A stretch of DNA of 64,000 nt. Source: JACPPO01 sp965262505 (GTDB taxonomy: Bacteria > Acidobacteriota > Vicinamibacteria > Vicinamibacterales > UBA2999). Numbering within the stretch: the stretch's first letter is position 1; each line of letters begins with the position of its first letter. The stretch covers positions 1 to 64,000 of the forward strand of contig CBDHFM010000018.1 of assembly GCA_965262505.1 (NCBI GenBank), written 5' to 3'. A model generated the notes under the pieces. The model ran no database searches. It was given only the letters and a program-made list of their open reading frames with translations, and had not been told where the DNA came from. The translations under genes and the position numbers were made by a program. Shown here one piece after another: positions 50,404 to 59,624 of the stretch.

Positions 50404-51761
50404 CGGAACATCCTTTCAGGGTGAGCCGCAGGACGCGGCATCAGGAAATCGCCCGTCATCCAGATCCGGAGCCGGTGCCCGGCCCGAATCGTGATAGTTG
50501 GCAGACGATTGAGAAACCGATCAAGAATTTGCGACGACGATTGCCCGAGTCCTTGACTGACGCCGGACTGAAACCCCGACCGCCCACCTTCATACGGGTT
50601 GCCCGAACCTTGCAACGTGAGCCCCGCAATCGCTCCCACCGCCCCGGCCGCTGCGAACATGGCGAAGTAGTGTCGATTCACCTGGTCAAGCAACGCGCCC
50701 TCACCAAGACCGTTCAGCCCATGAAACGCCAGATTCACCCATCGGCCATCCGGCAGAATCAACCGATGGAATCCGACCGCGAGCCGACTCTGATCCTGCG
50801 CCCGGACAGGCTGCGCCGTCCCGAGAAACCGCGCCCCGCGCGGAATCAAAATCCGCTGTCGGTCCGACGAATAGAACGGGATCGACACTTGCGCCTCGAC
50901 CGGCCCCGCGAAATCCCCGGAGAGTTGGGTGACGAGCACCCCCGACACCACCGACCCCTCATAGACTCGCTCAAACCCAGGCGGATCGTTCGGCGTCGTC
51001 AGTGTCACCGCATCGGCCGAGGCCGTGATCGCTGGCCCCGTCACACCCGGTACGGTCCGCTCCCACGGCGGTAATTCCTCCGCGCCGCCCGCCGCCGCTG
51101 TTGCCGCGTCCGTGATTTGACTCATCAGTGCTAGCGGATCAAACGGCGCGGGCACAGACGCCGCAGGCTCCGCTTGCGCCGCTGCCGCCGCCGCCTCCGC
51201 TTGCGCCGCTGGCGCGACCGCGCTGATGACTGGCGCGGGCCGGAATGTCTCGACCAGCGCCGGAGTCCGCAACGACCGCGCCCGCCGTTCCAGACTTTCT
51301 AACCGCAACCGCGCCCGGAGTTCGATCTCATCCGGCGTGAGCATCACCCCCGGCCCGCCGCCGCGCCCGACCGCGCCTGTAGCCGGACCATCTTGCACAC
51401 CGTCACCCGGCCCGACGCCGAGCCCCGCCGCCACGCCCGCCGCGCCGCCGAACATGGACGCGAGCGCTTGCTCCGCGTCCGCGTCACGCTGCGCTTGCTC
51501 CACAGCCCGTGCTTGCAACCGCGTTTGTTCCTCCTGCAAATCCGTCAACCGCGTTGACAGTTGTGCGACTTGCCCGCTCCCCGTGAGGTTCGGCTCCGTT
51601 CCTGCCAACGCCTCCGCTGCATCCTCACCCGGCGTACTCCACATCGTTGACAACACCAGCCCGACCAGCACCACGGAGAAGAACCCGATCCCCACCGTTC
51701 GCAGAATATTGGGCGGCAGCGCCCCGCCCGGATCTTTAATAATCTTTTTCCATTCCTGCAT
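50400..51761 (-). CDS. virB10: VirB10/TrbI-type T4SS scaffold protein
   Basis: This 453-residue protein spans inner membrane to outer membrane. It has one span (ILRTVGIGFFSVVLVGLVLSTMW, about residues 18-40), a coiled region (VAQLSTRLTDLQEEQTRLQARAVEQAQRDADAEQAL), an Ala/Pro-rich linker and the C-terminal VirB10 beta-barrel: YEGSVVSGVLVTQLSGDFAGPVEAQV, ILIPRGARFLGTAQPV and GLTLQGSGNP. It relays ATPase energy to open the pore. ATG 51761 lies 2 bp after the virB9 stop. Confidence 0.9.
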   Translation of the reverse strand: MQEWKKIIKDPGGALPPNILRTVGIGFFSVVLVGLVLSTMWSTPGEDAAEALAGTEPNLTGSGQVAQLSTRLTDLQEEQTRLQARAVEQAQRDADAEQALASMFGGAAGVAAGLGVGPGDGVQDGPATGAVGRGGGPGVMLTPDEIELRARLRLESLERRARSLRTPALVETFRPAPVISAVAPAAQAEAAAAAAQAEPAASVPAPFDPLALMSQITDAATAAAGGAEELPPWERTVPGVTGPAITASADAVTLTTPNDPPGFERVYEGSVVSGVLVTQLSGDFAGPVEAQVSIPFYSSDRQRILIPRGARFLGTAQPVRAQDQSRLAVGFHRLILPDGRWVNLAFHGLNGLGEGALLDQVNRHYFAMFAAAGAVGAIAGLTLQGSGNPYEGGRSGFQSGVSQGLGQSSSQILDRFLNRLPTITIRAGHRLRIWMTGDFLMPRPAAHPERMFR

Positions 51762-51763
51762 TG

Positions 51764-52555
51764 CTATGGTCCCGTCCGGCGCGTTGTCAGCGACCACGCC
51801 AACCGCTCCCCGTTCACCGCGAGGAACCCCGACCCAAGCACACGCGGCAACACGTACACCGACCCCACCATGCCCTCAACCGTCACCGCTTCGACCGTTC
51901 CCGTGTCGCCAACCTCATACACGACTGGCGCGACCGCTCGCGTCCGCACGTACGTCCGCTCCCCGTCATGCCACATTCCTTCGACAAAGAACGGCCCCGC
52001 CCGAGGCTCCCGGATGAACTCATACACAAATTGCAACTGCCGAGGGTACGCTTCGCGCCCCGCGTCTAGCTCCGCCTGGCTTGCCAATCGGGCCGCGTCT
52101 ACCCGCTCGACCGCCGCCGCTTCCGCAACCGCGACCGCGACCCACGCCGCCGCCGAGGATCGCGCCGCCGCCGCCACCGTGGCAACCGGCGCTAAGACCG
52201 GCCCGGTCCCCGGTCCTTCCGCCGCGCCCAGGCGCACGACTGCATCAACCACGCCCTCACTGCGTTCGATCACCACCACCGGCAGGACCGCGCCCGAGGC
52301 CGTCAGAATGACAAGGTTCGATTCAGCGCCCGCCATCAACGGCCGGACAAACGCCAAATGCGCCGCCGCCGACACGTCCCAGTACTCCGCGTCGCCCACT
52401 ACCACATTCACGATTGTTTCCGCGCGTGGCAACACGAGCGTCGTCACGTGCCGCACTCGCGTGGTCACGGTGCGCGGCTCGTCGTCCTGTTGTGCCGCCG
52501 CCGAGCTGGTCAGCACGCCGACGAGCGCCACGAGTACCGCCGTCCACTTTCGCAT
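51764..52555 (-). CDS. virB9: VirB9/TrbG-type outer-membrane-complex protein, second copy
   Basis: This 263-residue protein has a signal peptide (WTAVLVALVGVLTSSAAAQ) and the VirB9 pattern RVRHVTTLVLPRAETIVNVVVGDAEYWDVSAAAHLAFVRP. The C-terminal lobe has RAGPFFVEGMWHDGERTYVRTRAVAPVVYEV. It aligns throughout with the protein encoded immediately upstream (52589-53503) but is clearly diverged, so the two arose by an old tandem duplication. The Ala-rich helical linker in the middle (about residues 120-165) is unusual for VirB9. Confidence 0.83.
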   Translation of the reverse strand: MRKWTAVLVALVGVLTSSAAAQQDDEPRTVTTRVRHVTTLVLPRAETIVNVVVGDAEYWDVSAAAHLAFVRPLMAGAESNLVILTASGAVLPVVVIERSEGVVDAVVRLGAAEGPGTGPVLAPVATVAAAARSSAAAWVAVAVAEAAAVERVDAARLASQAELDAGREAYPRQLQFVYEFIREPRAGPFFVEGMWHDGERTYVRTRAVAPVVYEVGDTGTVEAVTVEGMVGSVYVLPRVLGSGFLAVNGERLAWSLTTRRTGP

Positions 52556-52588
52556 CCCGTCCCCCTCCCGTGAGAATCCGCAACGCTG

Positions 52589-53503
52589 TTACCGTTTAAT
52601 CACCCAATTCGCCACCACGGACCCGCCGACGAGCGCCCCCACAATCGTGTACCGCTTCCGCTTCGACATGGGCTGTTGCGGCCGAGGCCGCACATCACCC
52701 CACTCCGTCCACAACTCGCCAATCACCAACCGCCCAGGGCCAAGCACATGATCCGCGACATACAACCCGTCATCGTGTAGCTGATACGCCACCAGCGTTT
52801 GAGTCCCGTCCGTCGTGTACTCGTACAGCGCGGGCGTTTCCTGTGCCCGCGACCGCAGATACGTCAATCGACCGTCATGCCACAATCCTTCGACAAGAAA
52901 CGGTGCAGCCCGCGCCCGCGCCTCTAGCCGGTACGGAAACTCGATCCGCCCCGGATACTCCCCGAGCCACGCCGCCGCGAGTGCCGCGTGCTCCGCTCGC
53001 ACCACCGCCACATCCGCGATCGCCGCCGCCTCGACCCCCGCGAGCGCCGACAACGCCTCCGCGTGTGTCACCTGTTCCGCCGCCAACTCCGCCGCGGCCG
53101 TGAAGGCCAGCGGCATCGCCCGGCCGAGCGTGCCCCCTCCGACGACGGGCGGATCGATATAGACCACCAGATCCGGATCGTCGTCCGACGACTCCGACAC
53201 CAGCAGCGCCCACACCCGGCCGCTCTCACCAACGAGCGTTACGTTGCTGGCCGCCGCCGCCTCTAGCGGTTTGATGTACGCGACGTGGCCGGACACCGAC
53301 ACGTCCCAGTACTCCCCGTCACCCGCCACCACATCCACAATTGTTTCCGACGCCGGTACAACCACCGTCGTCGTGTGCCGCACTTGCGTCACCACCGCGA
53401 TCGGCTCCCCCTCATCGATCACCGTCCGAATCCCTTGAGCCTGTACGTTGCCCGCCAGCGCCAGCAGCGCCAGCAGTGCCAGCGGTCCCCGCTTCTCTCT
53501 CAC
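52589..53503 (-). CDS. virB9: VirB9/TrbG-type outer-membrane-complex protein, first copy
   Basis: This 304-residue protein starts with GTG 53503 after GGAGGGGG; the signal peptide is PLALLALLALAGNVQAQG. VirB9 text: QVRHTTTVVVPASETIVDVVAGDGEYWDVSVSGHVAYIKPLEAAAASNVTLV, then RAAPFLVEGLWHDGRLTYLRSRAQETPALYEY. VirB9 lines the outer-membrane core complex. A C-terminal hydrophobic stretch (YTIVGALVGGSVVANWVI) could be a membrane anchor and is absent from the second copy. It is followed after 33 bp by its paralogue. Confidence 0.83.
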   Translation of the reverse strand: MREKRGPLALLALLALAGNVQAQGIRTVIDEGEPIAVVTQVRHTTTVVVPASETIVDVVAGDGEYWDVSVSGHVAYIKPLEAAAASNVTLVGESGRVWALLVSESSDDDPDLVVYIDPPVVGGGTLGRAMPLAFTAAAELAAEQVTHAEALSALAGVEAAAIADVAVVRAEHAALAAAWLGEYPGRIEFPYRLEARARAAPFLVEGLWHDGRLTYLRSRAQETPALYEYTTDGTQTLVAYQLHDDGLYVADHVLGPGRLVIGELWTEWGDVRPRPQQPMSKRKRYTIVGALVGGSVVANWVIKR

Positions 53504-53707
53504 GGTCCCCCTCCCTTTCCGTCCGTTCCCCGACCCGCGCGACCTCGAGCACGACGCCGGCCAGGCCGGCGACGCCGGGCCGCGTCCTCCCACGCTCCGC
53601 AAGCGACCCACTACCCGGCCCACCCACCACGAAATCAACGAGAGCGCCACGTACACACCCTCGATTCACCCGAAACCGCCCGCCCGCGCCCTTGACGCGC
53701 GGACACG

Positions 53708-56146
53708 CTACCCAACGCCGCCCACCGCTGGCTCCCGATCCCGGCCCGCCGCCAGCCGCACGATCGCCCCCTCGACACCCCACCGCTCGACCGCCGCCGC
53801 CCGTCGTGCCGCATCGGTGGCCGACGACGTATAGAGCCAGTAACTTTCGGGATCAACCACGAGCTTGAGTACCGCCGCCGCGTTCGACCGGCGTAAAAAC
53901 AATTCCCGTTTCGGTTCCAGCCCTCGAATCGTTTTAAGCTCGTCCTCGGAGAGCCCGAACGTCGCCGCGCCCGCTGCCGGAAAATCGGGGTTTGCTAAAA
54001 AGAGTCGTGTGGGCATCGACTCTAAAAGCGTTTGCGTCCCCGGCGTGGCCGTCAGGTCCGTCACGCTTTGCGTCGCCAGCACGAGCGCCGCATTGCGCTT
54101 CCGCCAGGTTTTTGCCGCCTCGACCAGCCGCGCCAGGACCGTAGGATCGCGCAAGTACCGCCACGCCTCATCGACCACCATCAGCTTGAGCCGCCCGATC
54201 TCCCCCGGTGCCTCGATCTCCGCCCGGAGCTTTTCGAGCAGGTACAAGAGCGCCGCCTCGCACCAGTCCTCATGTTCGACCGCCCCGGCCAGGTCGATCA
54301 CTTGCCAATCTCCCAGGGTCAGATCCGCCTCGTCGGACGGCGGATTGTCAAACCACCGTCCCCACACGCCAGCCCCATGCCACCGCGACAGCGCAGGCCA
54401 CATCAGACGCGGCAACGACCGCGCGAGGTTTCCCAGGGACCGGCGCGGGCGCGGGAGCGCATACAAATCCTCAATCCGCGACCGCACTTCCGACAAATCG
54501 CCGCTCTGCGGCTCCCACCCGCCAATCTTGAGCAGCCGCAGCACCCAGGCCGACAGGAATTGCATCGACCGTTCCGAGTGTTCCAGGGCGAACGGCCGCA
54601 GCGCGATCGCATCGTCCTCCGGTGAGACTTCCAGATAGCCGCCGCCGAGGAACTGTGTCAGCGACCGATACGACCCGCCCAGGTCAAGAATCAACACACG
54701 CGGGTTGTATTGCAGCGCTTGCACGAGCAGATAGTTCAGCGTGAAACTTTTCCCGGCCCCCGTGGCCCCGAGCATCAACGTGTGGCCCACGTCGCGCCCG
54801 CCGAACAAGTCATAGTGATACGGCGTGCCCGAAGTCGTCTCGAACACCGTGAGCGCGGGCGCGTCAAGGTGAGCGCACCGCGCCTCCCCGCGCGGAGCCC
54901 CGAACAACGGCGCGAGCGTGGCCGCTACCCCCGCCGACACGAACACCACGCGCGGATTCCGCGCACGCGGTTGACCCGGTAAGCGCCCGAACCAGACCGC
55001 CAGTTGCCCGTACGTTTCCCGCGTCACCTTCGCATCGAGCGCCCCGAACACCCGGCCCAGGTCCGCGCCCCACTGGTCAAGTTGTCCCGTCGTCCCCGGA
55101 ATCACGATCGACAACGCGACCTCCCCGTACCCCACGCCGTCCGCTTCGAGTTCCACGAGCGCCGCGCCCGCGCGGTCCGCTTCAATCGTGGCCGCCGCAT
55201 CTTCCATCGCGGCCGTGGTGCCCTCTTTTTCTTGCATATGGGCACCCATCGAATACCGCTTACTGAAGTAGTGCCGTTGCGTTGACCGCATTTTGCTTCG
55301 CGCCGCGTTCCGCGCCCACGGTCGCCATTCCAGCACCACCGTCATGGGCGCTTGAATCCCGCCGTACAGATCCCCCAGGGCGTTCGCCGTTACGTTGGCC
55401 GGTGGCGCAACGCACGACCACACCCCTATTTGCTCCCCGCCGACGTGCAACACGTCCCGATCGGCCGCCAGGTCCGCGCCCGCCATCCGCCAATTCACCC
55501 CCGCATCGGTCCGCGTCCCTTCGACCCATGCCCCGACCCCGCCGTTCACGAGCCGGTACAGCACCCGCGCCGCCGCCAATGATGACAAGAGCACAATCTC
55601 CGTCGCGTCACTCACCCGCGCGACGCTGGCCGACACAAGACTCTCGTGAGTGTTGACGGCCCGTTCCAGATCGGCCGCGAGATAGACTGACTCGTGAGGA
55701 TGCTGCCGCCGCTTCCGCCATTGCTCCGCCCGCGAGCGCAACCACCCACCACGTCCGTTACGTTGCTCGACCCCGTGACGCAGCCGAGGATTGAAACACC
55801 AGACCGCATGAACCGACACATCCTGCACACGGTCCGCGAGGAACGCGAACCGTTTCCGTTGCGCGAGCGCCGCAATGTCCCCGAGCCCGGCCGGGGGATC
55901 GGGAAATCCCACCGCCCGCCGTTCCATGATCCAGGAGAGCCGCATCCCGTCCGGCAACCCCGACAACATTTGTTGCCACCGCCCGGATACCGCATCGAGA
56001 TCCGCCGCCGAGCGCCCATCTACCGCGACCGTCGCCACCGTCCCGACCGTCACTAATTCTCCGCTCAGGGTCAGGCACGTCCGATCCGTCACCCACCCCC
56101 AGTACGGAATCTCATGCGCGAGCGCCCCCACGTCCCCCTCAATCAT
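53708..56146 (-). CDS. virB4: VirB4/TrbE-type T4SS ATPase
   Basis: This 812-residue protein is the large T4SS ATPase. The N-terminal CagE/TrbE-like domain precedes HTLMLGATGAGKSFTLNYLLVQAL (Walker A, about residue 460) and KLMVVDEAWRYL (Walker B), with RDPTVLARLVEAAKTWRKRNAALVLATQSVTDL as motif III region. The C-terminal end is conserved (LPTRLFLANPDFPAAG.. then FGLSEDELKTIRGLEPKRELFLRR). It overlaps virB3 by 8 bp. The frame is intact. Confidence 0.92.
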   Translation of the reverse strand: MIEGDVGALAHEIPYWGWVTDRTCLTLSGELVTVGTVATVAVDGRSAADLDAVSGRWQQMLSGLPDGMRLSWIMERRAVGFPDPPAGLGDIAALAQRKRFAFLADRVQDVSVHAVWCFNPRLRHGVEQRNGRGGWLRSRAEQWRKRRQHPHESVYLAADLERAVNTHESLVSASVARVSDATEIVLLSSLAAARVLYRLVNGGVGAWVEGTRTDAGVNWRMAGADLAADRDVLHVGGEQIGVWSCVAPPANVTANALGDLYGGIQAPMTVVLEWRPWARNAARSKMRSTQRHYFSKRYSMGAHMQEKEGTTAAMEDAAATIEADRAGAALVELEADGVGYGEVALSIVIPGTTGQLDQWGADLGRVFGALDAKVTRETYGQLAVWFGRLPGQPRARNPRVVFVSAGVAATLAPLFGAPRGEARCAHLDAPALTVFETTSGTPYHYDLFGGRDVGHTLMLGATGAGKSFTLNYLLVQALQYNPRVLILDLGGSYRSLTQFLGGGYLEVSPEDDAIALRPFALEHSERSMQFLSAWVLRLLKIGGWEPQSGDLSEVRSRIEDLYALPRPRRSLGNLARSLPRLMWPALSRWHGAGVWGRWFDNPPSDEADLTLGDWQVIDLAGAVEHEDWCEAALLYLLEKLRAEIEAPGEIGRLKLMVVDEAWRYLRDPTVLARLVEAAKTWRKRNAALVLATQSVTDLTATPGTQTLLESMPTRLFLANPDFPAAGAATFGLSEDELKTIRGLEPKRELFLRRSNAAAVLKLVVDPESYWLYTSSATDAARRAAAVERWGVEGAIVRLAAGRDREPAVGGVG

Positions 56147-56456
56147 GCCCGCCGCTCTTAATCACAAGGATGTACGGCGACGTATCGAGCAGCAGCCCGG
56201 CATCGTACCGACTCCGATACCGAATCGCCGCCCGAACGACCATCACCATATTTTCGTCATACCGCCACGCGAAGAACCCCGCCACGTACATCAGCGTGAA
56301 CGTCACCACGCCCAAGAGCAGACTGTTCACCGTGTTCCACAGGCCCGCGCCCAACACCGCCGACATGAGGAAAAATCGACGTTCGACCCCCATGATCGTG
56401 AGCGGTTGACTCATGACGCCGTACCCGTGCCAGATGCGAGTGCCACGGCTCGCCAC
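56139..56456 (-). CDS. virB3: VirB3/TrbD-type T4SS membrane protein
   Basis: This 105-residue protein contains QPLTIMGVERRFFLMSAVLGAGLWNTVNSLLLGVVTFTLMYVAGFFAWRYDENMVMVV, the VirB3 pattern of two spans after PLT.MGV.R. An internal ATG (56414, MSQPLTIMGV) is as likely a start as the GTG at 56456. It is followed by virB4, the universal order. It anchors VirB4 to the membrane. Confidence 0.85.
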   Translation of the reverse strand: MASRGTRIWHGYGVMSQPLTIMGVERRFFLMSAVLGAGLWNTVNSLLLGVVTFTLMYVAGFFAWRYDENMVMVVRAAIRYRSRYDAGLLLDTSPYILVIKSGGHD

Positions 56457-56458
56457 GG

Positions 56459-56737
56459 TCAGAACATCCAGGTAATGAAGTTCGCCGCGCCGAGCGCCAT
56501 CCCCAGGCCGAAAATGATCCCGGCCAGCGCGGATTTGCTGCCGCCCTCACCGAACGCGAACATCAGCCCGCCGACCACGATGGACACGAGCGCCAGGCCC
56601 CGCGCGATCGGTCCGGTGAACGCCGTAGATAAGTTCGCCACCGCATCCACCCAGGGCGACGTGCCTTGCGCTAGAACCTCCGCCGGTACGATCATCACCG
56701 CCGCCGACACGACCATCACGATTCGTAGTACTGCCAT
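56459..56737 (-). CDS. virB2: VirB2/TrbC-type major pilin
   Basis: This 92-residue protein has a signal peptide (IVMVVSAAVMIVPAEVLAQG) and two hydrophobic helices: LSTAFTGPIARGLALVSIVVGGLMFAFGEGG and ALAGIIFGLGMALGAANFITWMF. That is the VirB2/TrbC pilin layout, and it precedes virB3. It assembles the conjugative pilus. Confidence 0.88.
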   Translation of the reverse strand: MAVLRIVMVVSAAVMIVPAEVLAQGTSPWVDAVANLSTAFTGPIARGLALVSIVVGGLMFAFGEGGSKSALAGIIFGLGMALGAANFITWMF

Positions 56738-56758
56738 GACCCCTTCCCTTTCGCGTTG

Positions 56759-56956
56759 TCAGCGTGACGAGAAATGCCACCAGTAGAGTGTCAGCGCGTA
56801 CAGGACCATCCCCACGCCACCCGCCAGGCCCCGCGCGATCACCGCGTGTTCCCCGGCCTCACGAGGGAGATACCGGAACATGAGCCCCGCAACCGTCATC
56901 GCGCCCATCGACAAGAACCACACCACTTGAGGCCAGACACTCGGATTTGTCTTCAT
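56759..56956 (-). CDS. Small two-span membrane protein, 65 residues
   Basis: Two hydrophobic stretches (VVWFLSMGAMTVAGLMF, about residues 11-27; GLAGGVGMVLYALTLYWWHF, about 43-62) flank a charged loop. It overlaps the upstream gene by 4 bp and precedes virB2, so it belongs to the operon. No family is recognised; it may assist pilin or surface exclusion. Confidence 0.6.
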   Translation of the reverse strand: MKTNPSVWPQVVWFLSMGAMTVAGLMFRYLPREAGEHAVIARGLAGGVGMVLYALTLYWWHFSSR

Positions 56957-57276
56957 CCCTCTCTATGCTTCCCGCTCGCATCCTCCGCGAGCCGTTCCGA
57001 TAGTTCTGGATCTTGCCCCGCTCCGCGCCGGATCGCCCGCTCGACCACATCGACCTTGCTTCCGATCGCGCCCAACGACAGCGACCGCGCCGCGATATAG
57101 ATCCCCGTGGCGAGCGTTGCCAACGCGAGACTTCCATGAGCGCCGATATACCACCCGTAATCGCTCACGAGTACTTGCCAGAACGGCCGCAGGTACGCGA
57201 GTTCGACCCACAGGCCCCACGTCGCCACGGCCCCAACCGTCATCGTCAAACCCAACGCCACCCGCCACGGCTTCAT
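56953..57276 (-). CDS. Membrane protein at the head of the T4SS operon, 107 residues
   Basis: Hydrophobic stretches lie at about residues 5-26 (RVALGLTMTVGAVATWGLWVEL) and 43-66 (IGAHGSLALATLATGIYIAARSL). The C-terminal 40 residues are charged. It overlaps neighbours on both sides by 4 bp (ATGA), indicating tight coupling. The arrangement (helical pair with an ARSLSLG turn) resembles small TraL/TraK-like membrane proteins, but I cannot assign a family. Confidence 0.6.
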   Translation of the reverse strand: MKPWRVALGLTMTVGAVATWGLWVELAYLRPFWQVLVSDYGWYIGAHGSLALATLATGIYIAARSLSLGAIGSKVDVVERAIRRGAGQDPELSERLAEDASGKHREG

Positions 57277-58196
57277 ATCTCAAAGACCTCATTCATGTCT
57301 CGACTGCCGCCGCCGCGCCCGCCGCGCCGACTGCCGCTGCCCCCGCTTCCCGCGAGCGCCCGGCGCACGAAGTCCGCTGCGCCGCCCGCCGCCGCGTACA
57401 TCTGAAATCCCGCCGCCGCCTTTGCCCGGACCGTCGCCCCGCTGTAGTGCTGCGATGCAACCTCGACACTCGCCCGGCCCGCCCGGCCCGCCGCATCGGT
57501 GTACTCAATGTGTGCGTCAGGAAACAGCACCTTGCCATCCTCCGACACCGGAAGCGCTAACTCGCCCGCCAGCCGCCGCCGCTCCGCGTCTGCCGCCTCG
57601 CGGCCCTCCCCTTGCCGCACCCGCTCCGTCCCCCTGGCCACCGCGCCCTTGAGTTCAGCATCGACCCGCACCAGCGTGACGCGCCCGCCCTCCGCCTCGA
57701 TCCGCTCCGACGCATCACACGCGGCCCGGTAGACGGCGCAATCGTGGTCTAGGTCCGACGCCTTGACGACCCCGGACCATCCGCGTTGATCCTCCCGTCC
57801 GGCCCGCGCCCATAAAATCTGTGCCCGCTCGACTCCGGCAGGCGTCGCCACCACAACGGCGAAGGTGCCCCCGTTCGGACCCGTCCCCTCGACCCGTTCA
57901 ATCCACCCCGCCCGTTCCGCTTTCGCGATCCCGCGCCCCCCCGCGTATGGGTGTCCGTCAAACTGTTGTGTGACCAGATCCGCGAACGCCACCGCGCGGA
58001 ACGCCGCCGCGGCCTGGACCACGCCATCGACCCGATCCGTAAACTCCCGGCGCGGTTCCCGCGCGACATGCTCCCGCCGATGCCCCGTCCGCGCCGGTTC
58101 CTGTGACCGCTCCGCCGCCCGGTCAAGACCCGGGCGTGACGACTCATCCTCCCGGTCAGGAACCGGCGACGGCTCGACTTCCAGATCAATATTCAT
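57273..58196 (-). CDS. Unknown 307-residue first gene of the conjugation operon
   Basis: The first 60 residues are charged and disordered. A wHTH-like region follows (FADLVTQQFDGHPYAGGRGIAKAERAGWIERVEGTGPNGGTFAVVVATPAGVERAQ). The C-terminal half has ELALPVSEDGKVLFPDAHIEYTD then VEVASQHYSGATVRAKAAAGFQMYA, a pattern I recall from uncharacterised proteins near relaxase-like or replication-relaxation genes. It may be a relaxosome component or the missing relaxase; neither is shown. ATG 58196 is preferred over 58250. Confidence 0.55.
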   Translation of the reverse strand: MNIDLEVEPSPVPDREDESSRPGLDRAAERSQEPARTGHRREHVAREPRREFTDRVDGVVQAAAAFRAVAFADLVTQQFDGHPYAGGRGIAKAERAGWIERVEGTGPNGGTFAVVVATPAGVERAQILWARAGREDQRGWSGVVKASDLDHDCAVYRAACDASERIEAEGGRVTLVRVDAELKGAVARGTERVRQGEGREAADAERRRLAGELALPVSEDGKVLFPDAHIEYTDAAGRAGRASVEVASQHYSGATVRAKAAAGFQMYAAAGGAADFVRRALAGSGGSGSRRGGRGGGSRDMNEVFEI

Positions 58197-58272
58197 GGCT
58201 CCCGGAATCCGTGACAGGTTCGGGCGCTGGACGATGCGGGCGTGCCGCACGCCGGGAGCCCGTCCACGGTCA

Positions 58273-58695
58273 TCAGGTCACGAATCGCCATCGCCGCGTT
58301 CCTTTCATCGTCCCGCCCCGCCCGGTCTCTCTGGGTGGCCCCTCGTCGTCCCGCCACACGCGCCCACACACGCGGCACACGGGCCGAATACCCACGTGTC
58401 TGACGGCTGGGGCGATGGTTGTGGATCGAGGGGGCCGAGGGGAAGGTGTATCCGTCACGCGCCGGAGGCGGCGCCGCGCGCGGTAGGCCCGTTGGCGATC
58501 CCGGTGATCGAGCCGGCCTTCCAGGCTGCGCTGATGCCGCGCGTTCGCCTGCCGCCGTTGACGGCGTTGCGCGGTCGCGCGACAGTGATCCCCACAGTAG
58601 GCCTGCCCCCGGTAGCAGGACCCACAGATGGAGAACACCGTGCCGCACCCCGCCCCGCGGCACCGCACCGTGCGCCACGCCACGGCTCTGGCCAT
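58273..58695 (-). CDS. Cys-rich putative zinc-binding protein, 140 residues
   Basis: The N-terminal part holds VRCRGAGCGTVFSICGSCYRGQAYCGDHCRATAQRRQRRQANARHQRSLEGRLDHRDRQRAYRARRR: two or three Cys knuckles followed by a strongly basic helix. I recognise this as a recurrent small protein of mobile elements (C..C..F..C..C.RG..YC...CR...R), of unknown function, probably nucleic-acid binding. A further CRVCGRVW lies near the C-terminus. It precedes the conjugation operon on the same strand. Confidence 0.6.
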   Translation of the reverse strand: MARAVAWRTVRCRGAGCGTVFSICGSCYRGQAYCGDHCRATAQRRQRRQANARHQRSLEGRLDHRDRQRAYRARRRLRRVTDTPSPRPPRSTTIAPAVRHVGIRPVCRVCGRVWRDDEGPPRETGRGGTMKGTRRWRFVT

Positions 58696-58980
58696 CGCCC
58701 CTGCACGCCGCGCCGGCTGCGCCGTGTGAGGAGGCGGCGTGGCGTGACGGGGGAGACCGACCGACCGGCGTGGGCGTACGGAGGCGCGCGTCCAGGTGGG
58801 CGGCGATCACGCGCACACACGACTCCCGACGCAGGCGCGATCGCTCGCGCGCGACCGGCGCGTCCCTCGCGGGTCAGCCGGTCAGGTCGCTCGCAGACGC
58901 GCCGATCGCCGGCTCGCGCACGGCCGCGTCGCGTGCGTTCCTGGCGCCGCCTCGACCCGCGGCCGCCCGTCGCCCGCGCA

Positions 58981-59350
58981 TCAGGTGCCTGCCCCGCCCC
59001 GCTGCGACAGCCGCATCACGCCCAGCCGGAGCAGGACCAGCGCCAGGAGCAGCTGCCCGAGCAGCGGGCGGGCCGATACTGGTTCCGGCTCAGGTTCGGG
59101 TTCGGGTTCCGGCTCAGGTTCGATGCCACCGCCACCACCGGGGGGTCAGTGCCCCACCACCACCACCGTCACCGGGGGGAGTGCGGCAGTCCCGACGCCG
59201 AACAATAAACCCGTGATCAGACCGCACCACCGAGTGCGGGCCGCCCACTGATTCGCAGGTCGATTCGCAGGCAGTTTCCCTTCATGCAGCCACGCCTCCA
59301 ACCGCAGGATCTCTACATCAAAACTTTTCGCGCTTGTAGAAACTGGAGAT
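58981..59350 (-). pseudogene. Membrane-protein relic with EP repeats
   Basis: One minus-strand frame reads AARTRWCGLITGLLFGVGTAALPPVTVVVVGH, meets TGA (59146-59148), then continues in the same frame with a Gly run, seven Glu-Pro pairs and LLGQLLLALVLLRLGVMRL to a stop at 58981. Two hydrophobic segments separated by an EP linker look like a real protein broken by one nonsense codon. The start is unclear and no family is recognised. 58696-58980 holds nothing recognised. Confidence 0.35.
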
Positions 59351-59624
59351 CGTGCTGAACCTGCGCCGGGAGTGGGCACGGAACGCGCGTGGTGCTCGCG
59401 CTCAAGGGGGAGAGTATCCGGTTTCGGCGGGATCGTGTCGCCTGAACTGGAAGACACTCTCCGGGAGATCCTGTCTGACGGAGAAACGTGGTCTGGCACA
59501 CCAGTGCCACGTGCTGCTGCTGATGCAGATGCTCGCGGACGGCGACCCGTTGCCGACGCTTTCGGATTTGCTGGAGGAGTATGGTACGGGACGCGACCTG
59601 GCAGTGGCACTGTGACCGAGACCA

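Noticed and set aside
57273..58196. Calling the first operon gene a relaxase
   Set aside because: No HUH or tyrosine-relaxase motif (three-His cluster with an upstream Tyr) could be identified, so only a question is raised in the findings.
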